Source: Heterotrichella gracilis
Lineage: Eukaryota; Sar; Xanthophyceae; Tribonematales; Xanthonemataceae
DNA length: 27,756 bases
Direction: 5' to 3'
Assembly (NCBI GenBank): GCA_032358255.1
Contig: JAULBX010028604.1
Coordinates: forward strand, 1-27,756
A model generated the notes under the pieces. It saw only the letters and a list, made by a program, of their open reading frames with translations. It did no database searches and was not told the origin of the DNA. Below, in pieces: positions 9,530 to 21,064 of the stretch. The translations under genes and the position numbers were made by a program. Position 1 is the stretch's first letter, and each line of letters begins with the position of its first letter.

Positions 9530-12500
9530 ATGGCAGCCTTGTTGACTGCGCTATTCATATCCTTGCTCGCTTCAACACAGCTTGCTTCTAGTGTAGAAGC
9601 TCAGGCATGTAATGCCGCCGGGCCTCGAGTAGTATGTGGTGAGTACCATCACCTGTGCCATCATTTGTGTCGGGTCACCACCAATTAAGGCTCACTAGTT
9701 TGCACCGAATACTATACCTAGCTGCGAGGGTAGCTTAGGCGTTAGTAGCTATTGATTACCTGCTTACAACTGGAACACGCGATGGCGTAATGCATGCATT
9801 GTGAATATGCATGAATGCATGCATTGTGAATATGCATGCATGCTAAATCTCCGAAACTCCGGACCACGGTGAAGTATCGTGCCACTCACTCAGACTGGGC
9901 CTGTCCACGGTTATGTCGCCGTAGTACAACCCCATCCTTTGGCACCGGAAAGCAACCCTACGCTACAACTTTGCCCACACATGTAAGCTACCTGCACCCA
10001 CCTGGGTAGTGATGGCAACACTCCCTTATCAAAGCCTGCAAAAGCCCCGATGCGGTTGGGCGCCTGCACAGGAAGTCTCTGTGTCACTCCTGCCTGAGCA
10101 TACTTTCTCATCCTATGCCCACAGGCACGCCAGGCACCACTGCACAGCAGTGCCAAACCTTAGGGTGCTGCTGGGACGGCGCTTCCCCCACCTGCTTCCA
10201 TGCTAATGGCGAGACCAGCGAGTACACCATCGTGGATGTCGTCGACACTGGTAGGCTCACTGTGGCCCTGCGCGTCTTAAAAACCTGTGGCACTCCACTA
10301 ATTTTGCTTTCACCCACTACCAAGGGGTCGCCACCCATTGAAGCTCGCCGAGTTTCTACTTCACTCACCAACTGCATCAAAGCAGCTCGGTTGCTCTGAA
10401 AATCTCCTCCATCGCCTTCACAAGTACCCGGTCTGCCTGCCACAGCACTCCACCCACCCATCCACCCACTCCCAACCCAAGCACACCATATTATACCCAC
10501 CGGCCAGCTTGTCTCTTGCTGCTGCCTTACCAGCCACTGCACTACCCACTCAACCCTGCTGCACTTTCCCTTCTCCAGCCTATGGCATGAGTGCCGAGCT
10601 TGAGCAAAGCGCCTCCACCAGCCCCGAGCTGGGACCAGACCTGTTCAAGCTGGGACTCAAGGTGGTGCGCCACACGGAGAAGATTTTGCAGGTGCGTGGG
10701 GATTGTGGTCCTTGCTGTTGTTGTGTTCTGTCTAGGTTGGCAATGGACAGGTTGGGCGGTCTGCGTGGCAACTGGTTTTAAGTTGCACTCACAGTCGCAA
10801 CGTCGAAATTAGTAGACTTTTTACCACAGACGTTTGTGGCGCCGTTCATGTGAAGGATTACAGTTGGTAGCAAAATACTACACATGGTGATGCCACTGGC
10901 GGGTATGGGAAAAAAACTTTATGTGTAGACGCGGGAGGCAGCACTGCCAGAACTTAACAGTACTACAACCCTCACCTGTCACGGCTGCAGGTCCAGCTGG
11001 GCGACTACCATGGCAAGCGCTACCAGGTGGCGACTTCCTTGTTCCCCCCCACATGCATCGCAGGAGGCAGGCAGCCGGCAAGGGATCGTAAGTGTCTGCG
11101 AAGGACTTCGGCGTGCATTTTATCACAGCATCATCACGTTATTCTGTCTCTGCGATCCCAAAACAGCGTTGCGCTGTAGCCAGGTTGTCATTGGTGGATG
11201 GATGCATGGGGATGGTACACATCATGTGACACATGTTGACAGCCCCTGGCTTGTGGCTGGTGGCACATGTGCTTGGGTCGTTTGGTGGGTCGTCTGGTTC
11301 TGGCTGGAAGGGTCTGGCTGCATGCATTGGCGGCATGTGTTGCATGGTGCCACAGGGGCACAATGCACATGCTTTGACCAACACACTGTCGTCACACACC
11401 TCAATCATGGCCACCTAGCCGCCATTATAAGCCATTAATTGCTGTCAATCAATGCATTAATGCGCATGACTCGTGCATTGCAGTGCCATCCGGTATCCTG
11501 TGTTCCTGCCTGCGTCAATGCAAGAGTCGCTTCTGCCAACGGTTGCAATACAACCCCTTCGCTGTAGTCCCCTCCTCTGCAGTGCAAATATGGCAACCAA
11601 CCCTCTCCTTCCCTCCCCCCTCTGCAGCCCCCTCCCTGTACCACTTTGACTTCAAGTATGGCCGCGGTCCCTTCTCCTTTGAGGTCGCTCGCCACACAGC
11701 TGATGACGTGTTTTTTAACACCACGGGCCACAGGCTGGTGTTCAAGGTGGGTGCAGGGGGATTAAAAAGCCCAGGGCTGAGAGTGTGTTTAAGTTGGGGC
11801 GGGTTCCCAACACCCCACATGTGCAGGAAGGGGGCAATGGGCCGTAGCTGCTTTGTCCTGTTAGACTCTGTTACAGGGATACTTTACATAGGTTAGTAGC
11901 ACAACTATGATTCCATTGACAACGCATGCGCATCAAGTCCATCCCCCTTCAGCGTCGGTGCATTCCTTCCCCTTCAGGAGCAATACCTAGAGTTGACATC
12001 GGCCCTGCCTCCCGGTGCCAAGCTCTTTGGCCTGGGCGAGCACACCCTGACATCTGGCATTGAGCTGCCATGTGGCGGCCAGCCAATTACCCTGTGGAAC
12101 CGTGATGCGCTGCCGTCCTTTACCAACAACAACCTGTACGGGTCACACCCCTTGCTCACTGTACTGCTGCCAGGTGAGAAGGCAAGGGAGGGTGAATGGG
12201 GATGGTAGTGGTGGTGGTGGTGAGGGGATGTCTGTTATGTATTGTTGTTGCTATTTGCCTCCCATCATACTTAGGCATCTGGTGCTTGCGCCACCCAGCT
12301 GGGTCTTGTCAAGCTTCAAACCATTCCTTATTGTTATGCTAAAATCCCTGTCATGACCACATGCATCCCACCATTGCATGCGAATGCAGACACGTGTTCC
12401 TTGGCTAGTTATGGCAACTCACTGTCATGCAATGCGTTCCAATGGGGAAAGTCAAACAGCAACATACACCTTGTTACCTTTCCCCCTCCCTCTCATGTAG

Positions 12501-15500
12501 ATGGCCGTGCCTATGGCGTCCTGCTACTCAACAGCAATGGGATGGAGGTGGTGATCCAGGACAGCACCATCACCTACAGAACAATAGGGGGGATACTGGA
12601 CTTCTATTTCTTGGTGGGTCCCTCCCCTGCTGACGTGGCACGCCAGCTGGCAGAGGTGGTGGGGCGGCCAGCCATGCCCCCCCTGTGGTCGCTTGGGTTC
12701 CACCAGAGCAGGTGCGCACATTGGAACATGGAAATTTGTTGGTTTTTGGAACGGCTTCCGTGCAATTTTTAGAGGACAACTCGGACTGTGGGTGGCGGCT
12801 TCCATCACAGCAATGACAGAGGATTTCAATTTTCCAGTGATGCACTGCATGCTCCACATCACACAGCCTATCATGGCCAAGGTCCCATGCCGAGAGTAAT
12901 TTTCCACACTCCAGCGATCAGCTCCTTAAAACCTACTGTTTACCCTGGCAGGTGGGGCTACTCCACCTTGGACATTCTCAAGGAGGTGGTGAAAAACTAC
13001 ACCGATGCAAACATCCCCCTTGAGGTCATCTGGTCAGACATCGATTACATGGACCAGCACCGCATCTTCACAACAGACCCCCAGGCCTTCCCAGTGGACA
13101 AATTCCGCACATTTGTGGACTCCCTGCACACCAATGGCCAGCGCTGGGTGCCCATTGTGGACCCAGGGGTGGCGGTGGCAAAGGGGTACGCGGCCTACGA
13201 CGAGGGGATGGAACGTGATGTGTTCATCAAGGACGCGTCTGGCAAAAAGCCCTACATGGGACAGGTAACAACCCCTGCAGGCTTATGCGTGCGACGCCTG
13301 TCTGGCCTTCTTCTTAACACTGTTCAGTGCTTATAATGCACCATCCTGCATTGCAGGGTCGCTATTGCACAATGTGTTGGCATGTCTATCAGCACTGTGG
13401 TGTCTGAAGAACACAGCTTTTCAAGGAGAATTTTGCATCCCCGCAGGTGTGGCCTGGGGCTGTGCAGTGGCCCGACTTCCTTGCCAATGAGACCCAGGGC
13501 TACTGGGAGGACTTCCTGTCAGCATTTCACGATATGGTGCCCTATGATGGCCTGTGGATCGACATGAACGAGCCATCAAACTTCTGCAGCGGGGAGGTGT
13601 GCCAGCTGCCAACACAAGGTAGGGTAGTGGTTATGACCTGTCTAGGGTTTTGCTTGGACTGTGGCATCGCTTGCAGGTGGACCATCACTGTGGCTTGTCT
13701 ACTAGTGGTTTGTGTGCACTGTGCTACACCAGTAGCAGATAGCGCACAGACCGCTAGTAAGCAGCACATAGTGATGGTACACTGCAAGCAATGCCATGCA
13801 CGAACACAACCGCCAGAGTCCAAGCAAAACCCTGATCTAGGGTGAGCACTGCTTCCCCAAACCCATTTCTAACTATCACATGGAATGCCCACCCTCCTCT
13901 CAGGGACCAGCGCAATGGGGCTGAATGACGTGGGCTGCCCCCTTAACTGCACCTCCCTGGAGCAAGCCTACCCAGACCTCGCCCCCAAGTTATCCAAATT
14001 CGTTACCCCCCCCTACACTATCGACAATGGCGCCGCCAAGCTCCCACTCAATACCCGCACAGCCTCACCCACAGCCCGACACCTGGACGGCACGCTGATG
14101 TATAACACGCATAACGTGTACGGGCTGGGGATGGCCCAGCAGACGTTCAAGGCGGCGGCGGCGGTGAATAAGAAGCGCCCCTTTGTGCTGACAAGGTGGG
14201 TGGTTAGTGGTTGGCGTGCAGGGGTGGGCGGACGGGGGGATGCGCGAGGTTGGCAGTTTGTGGGTCCTGACAGCTGCCACAACTCTTCTTGTCTGCCATT
14301 GAACTAGAAGTTGGTCCTGTTATTTCCTAAGGTCATCGCCTCCTTACGTACCCCCAACCACAAACCACCGCCCATGAAAGATATGCACCCTACACAGCTT
14401 TTAGAAGGTAGAACGTTTTCATCATGTAGTGTTGTAAGTGTTTTTGTATAAAAATGTTCCAATTTTATATTATATAAGGTCACATTGTTGTTATTAGTAT
14501 GTTGAGAACTAAGTTCATTGCATGACACTTCCCCAGGTCCACCTTTTTGGGCTCCGGCACGTACGCGGCTCACTGGACGGGTGACAGCGCCTCCACCTGG
14601 CAGGACCTGCGCTGGGCAGTAACAGGGGTGCTGCAAGGGGCAATGGACGGACTGGCGATGATAGGTAAGGGGGTGTTGGGATGTCGGGGGTGGTGGTGGT
14701 GCTGGAGATGGGAGAGGGGAGACATGCGTGTTACCGGGGGCATTGAGTGACTTGGCATGGGGGGTGGGGTGTTGGGTGCCTCAGAGTGGGGAGTGGGGGC
14801 AGGTACTATCAATGATGGGGCAGGACATTCTGATGAGCAAAATTATTATTGCAAACGCGATTGTTGCCGCAAGCATGGCATGGTGTTGACCTGTGTGCTG
14901 GCGGCACTGGTGAAACAGTGACATACACAGCATGTGACATATGTGTGTCCATGGCCAAGAAATACCGCCCTCCTTGAGCCCTGCAATAACCCTTTTGCAC
15001 CTCCATCACAGCCAACAAGAGCTATATTCTTGCGTTACAGCACTTAAGCCACCCACCCACTCGCAGGCAATGATGCTTGCGGATTCTTCGGCAACGCCAC
15101 TCCTGAGCTGTGCTCCCGCTGGATTGCCGCCAGCGCATTCCAACCCTTTGTCAGGGACCACTCAGCACTAGACACAGAACCACAGGTGCGAGTAGTAATA
15201 GCAGTGGTCCTTGTGCTGGGAAGGTCGCAAGGAACCTACGGATCTTGTAGTGCGCTGCAGTGGTCTGGCGTCATGTCTCTCCTTGGAATGGCTTGTCTGC
15301 ATGCTTGACCTTTCAACCAGGCAGCCTTTTATAGACTCCACTAAACCTGACATGCCTTTTGGCCTCCCACTTATCACCTCAAGGACCATGCATATGTAAA
15401 TCCCTAGGAAACTTGCCCGATGGGTACCCAAACTACCCCACATGGAATCCCCCACCGTAGGTTTATTGATCCCTCCACTGGCATGTTGTAATGCACATAG

Positions 15501-17356
15501 GACCCTCTCATTCCACACACCTGTTCAACCCCCCTTGCCTTCCACCCTGCAGGAGCTGTACCGCTGGCCCGAGGTTGCCGCCACCGCCCGCTCTGTGCTT
15601 GGCCTGCGCTACTCGCTGCTGCCCTACATGTACACGCTGTTCCTGTATGCGCACACTCGAGGGGGTCCAGTCATCACGCCCACCTTTGTGGCCTTTCCAA
15701 ATGACACCGTCACGCACGGGCTGGACAGGTGGGTGATCCAAAATATAACAAAAGTGAAACAAATGTATTAATAAATATTTTGTTTATAGAGGTATTCGAA
15801 TAATTAACAACCCGATTTTTAAAATGTAAATGAATTATCTGGAAAGGGTGAAGCTATTCACTAAAAGTGTGTGGTGGTGGTGATATGATGCGGATAACGG
15901 GGAGGCATGGGAGCGTCTGGCCGCTGTTGGTGAATGCATCCCACCTGCGGCACGCATGTAATTGTAATTGTGACTATGCCCCCCTGCAGCCAATGGATGC
16001 TGGGCCCCGCCATCCTGGTGGCCCCCGCGCTGGACCAAGGGGTGAAGTCAGTCAAGGCGTATTTCCCCGCTGGGCTGTGGTATGCGCTGCATCACATTGG
16101 GCATGTGGTGGAGTCAAAGGGAGGGGACGACGGCTGGCGCACCCTGGACGCCCTGTTGTACACCACCCCTGTCTTCACACTGGGTACGTGGATGGGTAGA
16201 TGATGCTTGGGCTTGTGATGGCATGTGTGTGCATTCGCCAGTTGCTAATGTGTGGTGGTGCTGTGCATGGGCTGCGTGGAAGTGGCAAAAATCGGGATGG
16301 GAAGATGTTGAGCTTGCTGTAAGTGGCATGCATCCACTCCCATTGGTTATATGTCACTGGTATGCACGTTCAGCACGCACTTTGTGTTTTGCTCGGTACC
16401 CAAAGGGGTTGTTTTCGAGTTTAAATAGTTTGCTGACGCCAAAGAACGTGGACCCCATGCAGGCGGATTTGTCATCCCCATGCAGCAGCCAGCTCTGACC
16501 ACCCGGGAGGTGCAGTCCTCCCCTCTCTCTCTCGTGGTGGCACTCCCCTCGGCGCCTAGCAGTGGCCAGGCACCCTCCTTCCCCCGCCGCATGCTGCTGG
16601 GTGCAGAGACCCTACAGGGCTGGGGCGGGGACCTGCGCACTGCCATTGGCGGGATGTACATCGACGACGGAGAACAGCTGGAGGTATGCCTGGGGTCCAA
16701 GGTGGCATGCTTGGGTCGCCTAGCTGTTGCATATGAACGTCGCAAGCCCGCCCTATGGTATTGCACCCATGGTACACGCTGCGTTCTGCACCCATGCGAC
16801 ATGTGTGCACTAAACAAGTACAGGGTAGTCCTGCGCACTCGAGTGCAACGGCAACAGCGTCTGACTCCAAACATGCGCACATGCTGCCTGGCGCCTGGTG
16901 CCCATGCACACACCGTCACTGCTGTGCCCCCCTTGCCAGGTGTCGCTTAACCCTGCCAACCACCTGCGCTTCTTCGCCGCTGCCACCGCCTCCCGGGGCG
17001 CCCTCCTCATCACCTGGCAGCTGGCACCGGAGGTGGAGCACCTGCAGGCTGGAGCCATGGACTGCGCGCAAACCCCACACTATCCCCAGCTGGGCAACGT
17101 CAAGGTTATGGGATTGGCCCTGGGATCGGGTGCATCCCCACTGGGAGCAGGGTTCACCGCCCACCTGCAGGTTGGGGCTGTTGGCGCAGAGCGCGACGGG
17201 GCATTTGAGGCAGGCCAGGGCGTGCAGCTGGGCAGTGGCCAGGTGGAGTATGATGCTGAGACCCAGGTGCTGCATCTGAGGGGCGTGAACCACCAGATGG
17301 TGTGTGCCCAGGCTGTCCGGCTCTATTGGAGCAGCGCGGCGGTTGCGGCTGAATGA
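9530..17356 (+). CDS. Secretory GH31 alpha-glucosidase with N-terminal trefoil domain
   Basis: Exons: 9530-9638, 10125-10250, 10579-10691, 10991-11087, 11628-11746, 11978-12173, 12501-12711, 12952-13264, 13447-13618, 13904-14195, 14537-14664, 15067-15185, 15553-15728, 15990-16183, 16463-16683, 16940-17356; phases agree throughout, 1000 residues. A signal peptide (about 1-24) is followed by a six-cysteine trefoil domain (Cys 27, 36, 46, 51, 52, 60; motif [10 protein letters not shown]). The GH31 N-terminal sandwich shows LFGLGEHT and [10 protein letters not shown]; the barrel begins near [12 protein letters not shown]. The catalytic nucleophile is Asp467 in [12 protein letters not shown] and the acid/base is Asp599 in [16 protein letters not shown] lines the pocket. 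The 132-residue spacing of the catalytic Asp pair is longer than in human acid alpha-glucosidase because of an insert (about 486-560) resembling that of plant enzymes. Family members release glucose from alpha-1,4-linked maltooligosaccharides or starch. There is no ER-retention tail, so vacuolar or secreted location is inferred. Exon 4 (weakly conserved, ends GATC|GTAAGT) is the least certain. Confidence 0.93.
9790..9843. repeat. Direct repeat of a 24-nt ATGCAT-rich unit in glucosidase intron 1
   Basis: Two copies of a 24-nt unit beginning ATGCATGCATTGTGAA occupy 9790-9813 and 9815-9838, followed by a further CATGCATGC. ATGCATGCAT is self-complementary, so the block can form small hairpins. 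It lies in the first intron of the alpha-glucosidase gene. Confidence 0.75.
14395..14520. other. AT-rich island in glucosidase intron 10
   Basis: A stretch rich in A and T (for instance TTTTGTATAAAAATG and TTTTATATTATATAAGG around 14440-14480) stands out from the GC-rich surroundings. No gene or terminal repeats are recognised in it; an old insertion or organellar fragment is possible but unproven. Confidence 0.4.
15735..15865. other. AT-rich island in glucosidase intron 13
   Basis: Starting a few bases after the exon-13 donor, about 130 bases are strongly AT-rich (ATTAATAAATATTTTG, GAATAATTAACAA, TTTTTAAAATGTAAATG) and then GC-rich intron sequence resumes. No coding content and no clear terminal inverted repeat were seen. 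Confidence 0.4.
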
Positions 17357-17934
17357 GGCCTTTGTTTGCTCACTATGATAGCCAAGTGATTTGGCCACCA
17401 GCAGGACAACTGCAGTTTGACAATTTGTGCGCCACAGTTTCTACTCAGGGAAACTCTGTGGGAAAATTACCGTTCACTTTTTGACAGCATGATACTGAAG
17501 TCGGGCACGTTTTCTTGGAAACATTTTTGAAGTGAAGCACTTGTGTTTTTTGTGAGATTGCAGTCTCAAATAGCATATAGGCGAGTGAAGAAGTCAAACC
17601 AGGTATTTAATCAGCAGACTGCTGGTAGCTCGTTTAATACATCATACCAGCAATGCGGAGACTATACTTGAGGACCAAGCAGCATGTTTCAGGTATTGAT
17701 GCTAGTGAATATCTGCACTGTTGTTTGCAACTGCCAGCACAGGGGCCGACCGTACTTCTGTTAGGCAGATAGAGTACACAGCCCGCTCGTGATAACGCAC
17801 ATAAAAGGTTTGTTTTGGGGTTGACACTGACCACAGCAAGTATTGAACGTACAAACACCCTAGATGCCAACTACAAAAGGTGCACATGAAGAACGGTGGC
17901 GGTAGATTTGTGTTTCTGGGGTTTCCATGAGAGG
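17357..17934. other. Intergenic region, glucosidase stop to H2B palindrome
   Basis: No gene is visible. The left half is the 3' flank of the alpha-glucosidase; no TGTAA polyadenylation signal typical of green algae was found in it. From about 17727 the sequence matches the region left of the second histone pair (from about 24937), so the histone duplication extends into it. Confidence 0.5.
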
Positions 17935-17952
17935 TGGTGTTAAAAAACACCA
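17935..17952 (-). terminator. Histone 3' palindrome, H2B copy 1
   Basis: TGGTGTT and AACACCA form a perfect 7-bp stem with a 4-nt loop, 32 nt past the H2B stop codon. The same palindrome follows each of the five histone genes in the window. In volvocine algae such palindromes mark histone mRNA 3' ends. Confidence 0.85.
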
Positions 17953-17984
17953 GTTTTGTGTTTGTGGAGTCAAGGAGCAGGCGC

Positions 17985-18563
<579 letters not shown>

Positions 18564-18932
18564 TGCGAGAGGTTTGGTGTGAGTGACTGGAAGTGGGTGA
18601 CGAAAGAGGGGTTATGCTTTCGAAGTGGGCGCTGTTGACCTTTTATATGCAAGCGGGAAATCGCCCTGCTGCAGCGTTCAAATTTTCACCGGCTGGGGGC
18701 CAATGAGCGTGCAGCATTGATCAGGCCCGACTCCACAGGCCGTCCTCCTGAGTCGGGCTGCAGTGAATCCTGCTCTCCCATTGGCCCCCAGCTGCCACGC
18801 TGGCACAGTGGGCGTTGACTTCGCTGCTGCGTTTGAACTGGGCGGTATTTAACGCCAGGGGTTGTGCCAGCGACAGGCATAAATCTTCCTTCACCCCTTC
18901 TCATCCCTCACCCCCCAACAAACTCCTTCAAG
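18564..18932. promoter_or_regulatory. Bidirectional H2B/H2A promoter, copy 1
   Basis: The 369-bp spacer carries a TATA box for each gene: TATAAAA on the minus strand (18641-18647) for H2B and TATTTAA (18846-18852) for H2A. Between them lies a nested dyad: GGGGGCCAATG at 18695-18705 with its exact inverse CATTGGCCCCC at 18779-18789, and inside it GCCCGACTC at 18725-18733 with GAGTCGGGC at 18750-18758. The two dyads share a centre near 18742, close to midway between the TATA boxes. CCAAT boxes are common in histone promoters; the inner element is not one I recognise. Confidence 0.85.
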
Positions 18933-19724
18933 ATGTCTGGCAAGGGCAAGCGCGCTCCGGCGAAGAAGTCGGTCTCAAAGTACGTCCGCTGCCATGCCAT
19001 GCCATTTGCGTGGACTCAACCTAGTGCCCACAAGCAGCTTTCGATTAAAACCTCTGCTTGCCTGTTCTTCAAGTTCAAAAGCAGTTGGCCGTCCTTGCTG
19101 ACCCCCTTCCCTCCTCTCCCTGCGCAGGTCCGCCAAGGCCGGGCTCCAGTTCCCAGTGGGGCGTGTGGCCCGCTACCTGAAGAAGGGCAAGTATGCCACC
19201 CGCATCGGCGCTGGCGCACCCGTGTACCTGGCAGCCGTGCTCGAGTACCTCGCAGCTGAGGTGCTGGAGCTGGCAGGCAACGCCGCCCGCGACAACAAGA
19301 AGACCCGCATCATCCCCAGGCACATCCAGGTACTGCCCTTGCAAGACAGCTGTGCCTACCTCCTTGACTTGCGTGTCTGCCTGACCTCCTTTAAGAGACA
19401 GCTGTGGCTGTGGTGTAGAAATGATACATTAATAAAAGTGCCTGCACCCAACCTGCACTCACGGAAGAGTTGCCTGCACGTTGGCTTCCGGTACAGGTTC
19501 AACCCCTGCAAAAATGGCTTGCTGTGCCTTCATCTGCACCCACCACTGGCCTGTCTGACTCAAATGCTCATTGTGCCTTGTTCCCCTCTGTGCAGCTGGC
19601 TGTGAGGAACGACGAGGAGCTGAGCAAGCTGCTTGGCGAGGTGACCATCGCCGCTGGTGGTGTGCTGCCCAACATCCACTCGGTGCTGCTGCCCAAGAGC
19701 TCCAAGAAGGACAAGGAGGCATAA
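18933..19724 (+). CDS. Histone H2A, copy 1
   Basis: Three exons, 18933-18979, 19128-19329 and 19596-19724, encode 125 residues. Recognisable are the tail [13 protein letters not shown], the fold motifs [14 protein letters not shown] and [26 protein letters not shown], and the docking-domain [14 protein letters not shown]...[14 protein letters not shown]. The C-terminus KSSKKDKEA lacks the SQ(E/D) motif of H2A.X, so this is a canonical replication-type H2A. The protein is identical to copy 2; the one exon-3 difference noticed (GCT/GCC) is silent. The first intron starts GTACGT after codon 15 and the second follows the codon for Gln in RHIQ. Confidence 0.98.
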
Positions 19725-19760
19725 GCGCCTTGGCCACACTTGCACTTCCAACAACAAAAC

Positions 19761-19778
19761 TGGTGTTTATTAACACCA
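19761..19778 (+). terminator. Histone 3' palindrome, H2A copy 1
   Basis: TGGTGTT-TATT-AACACCA, a 7-bp stem with 4-nt loop, 36 nt past the H2A stop codon. Confidence 0.85.
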
Positions 19779-19845
19779 CCACAGCTGGAAACCCTTGTGT
19801 GGCCTGTTGGCACCTGGCGCAAGTACCCATGCACGTTGCCGCAGC

Positions 19846-21064
19846 ACCCAATATATAGTTTAGGACTGTTGCGTACCCAGGGGCAGAGACGCATATCATT
19901 GGCTTGGTTGGGGGAGAATAAGCCAAAGTTTGGGGGAGACTGCTGCGTATCAAGATGGGCTGTGGCTGGCTCCTGCCTGGAAGTATCTGCCACATATGAT
20001 GGCAACCCACTCACATGGCCAAAGTATTGAAACTGAAAATCCAGTTGCAAAGTAGAACTGCAACCACTCCTGCGGATCAAAGTGCAAAAATACACCCATC
20101 CGCTGCGGCGTGCACAAGTGATACTGCATATCCCTTTCAGTTTTGCAAGTTGCCCTTGCATTAAAAGTTTTGCAAACCCTGTCAACCCTTGATAAGGGCT
20201 TTACCTAATATCACAAATGTGCAAATCCTAGCAGAAAAGGGCTGACACAACCATTCCATTTTGGCAGAGGAAAGCTTGTTCATGGCTTAATAGCCACGGT
20301 TTGATAGCCAACAAAGCATAGCGAGGTTAAACATACGTATCTGAGCCCAGGTAATGGGTGAAACTCGCCCTGTTGAAGTCGACTGGGTATAAACGCCGGC
20401 TGCTGGGGTTGGCAAGACATCAGCGCGAGGTCAGATTTCGTGCAGCACATCCAAACAGCTACACAGTGTGTTGTTTGACTGGTACGTATAAACCAATATG
20501 TATGCAGAAGCAATATACGCAATGTCTTAAACGTATGCATGCATGTGCCCAGCGTGCCAAACGAGCCCCAAAGTGCGCTGTGATTCTACGTTTGAGGCTA
20601 GGCTCGGTATAACATAAGCTCACGCAGTTTGTTGTCACTGTCTAGGAGTCCTTGCAGGCACAGCAACCTTGCTAAAGCGATAACTGAGTTTTGAGGTGAT
20701 GGCTGAGGCGGGCAACCTGGGGCGTTGTGTATGTTTACTCTGCCGCTGTAAGCAGCTGGGCTGCATGAGATGCATTTATTCCTACTTCAGCTATCTTGGA
20801 GTGAGAAGGCCAATCTCATCTTGCATCTTAGCTAGGCCCGTGTGCAGTCACCTTTCATAAAATAGTTGCTGACCGGTTGTCCCCCTGTTCCAGCCTGTTC
20901 TGTGGAGGTTAATGGCACCAGCTTCACAAGACACCAGCTTGCACATTCTGTGTCAAGCCTGAGTACCAGCCGCCATCCACCTCCAACCCCCTCCACCCAG
21001 CCACACCCGACCACGCCCGCCATTTCACCACCAGCTTGAACCCCACCACTCGGCCAACGCCGTC
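19846..21064. other. Intergenic region between H2A copy 1 and oligoribonuclease
   Basis: About 1.2 kb without a supportable gene; open frames here are short and resemble nothing. The promoter and 5' leader of the oligoribonuclease gene should lie in the right part. An in-frame stop at 20960 precedes its first ATG. No tRNA or other RNA gene was recognised. Confidence 0.45.

Noticed and set aside
16347..16919. Minus-strand frame of 190 codons opposite glucosidase exon 15
   Set aside because: Antisense to a well-supported GH31 exon and the following intron; no domain recognised.
19846..21064. tRNA or small RNA gene in the intergenic region
   Set aside because: No T-loop GGTTCGAATCC-type motif paired with a plausible acceptor stem was found on either strand.
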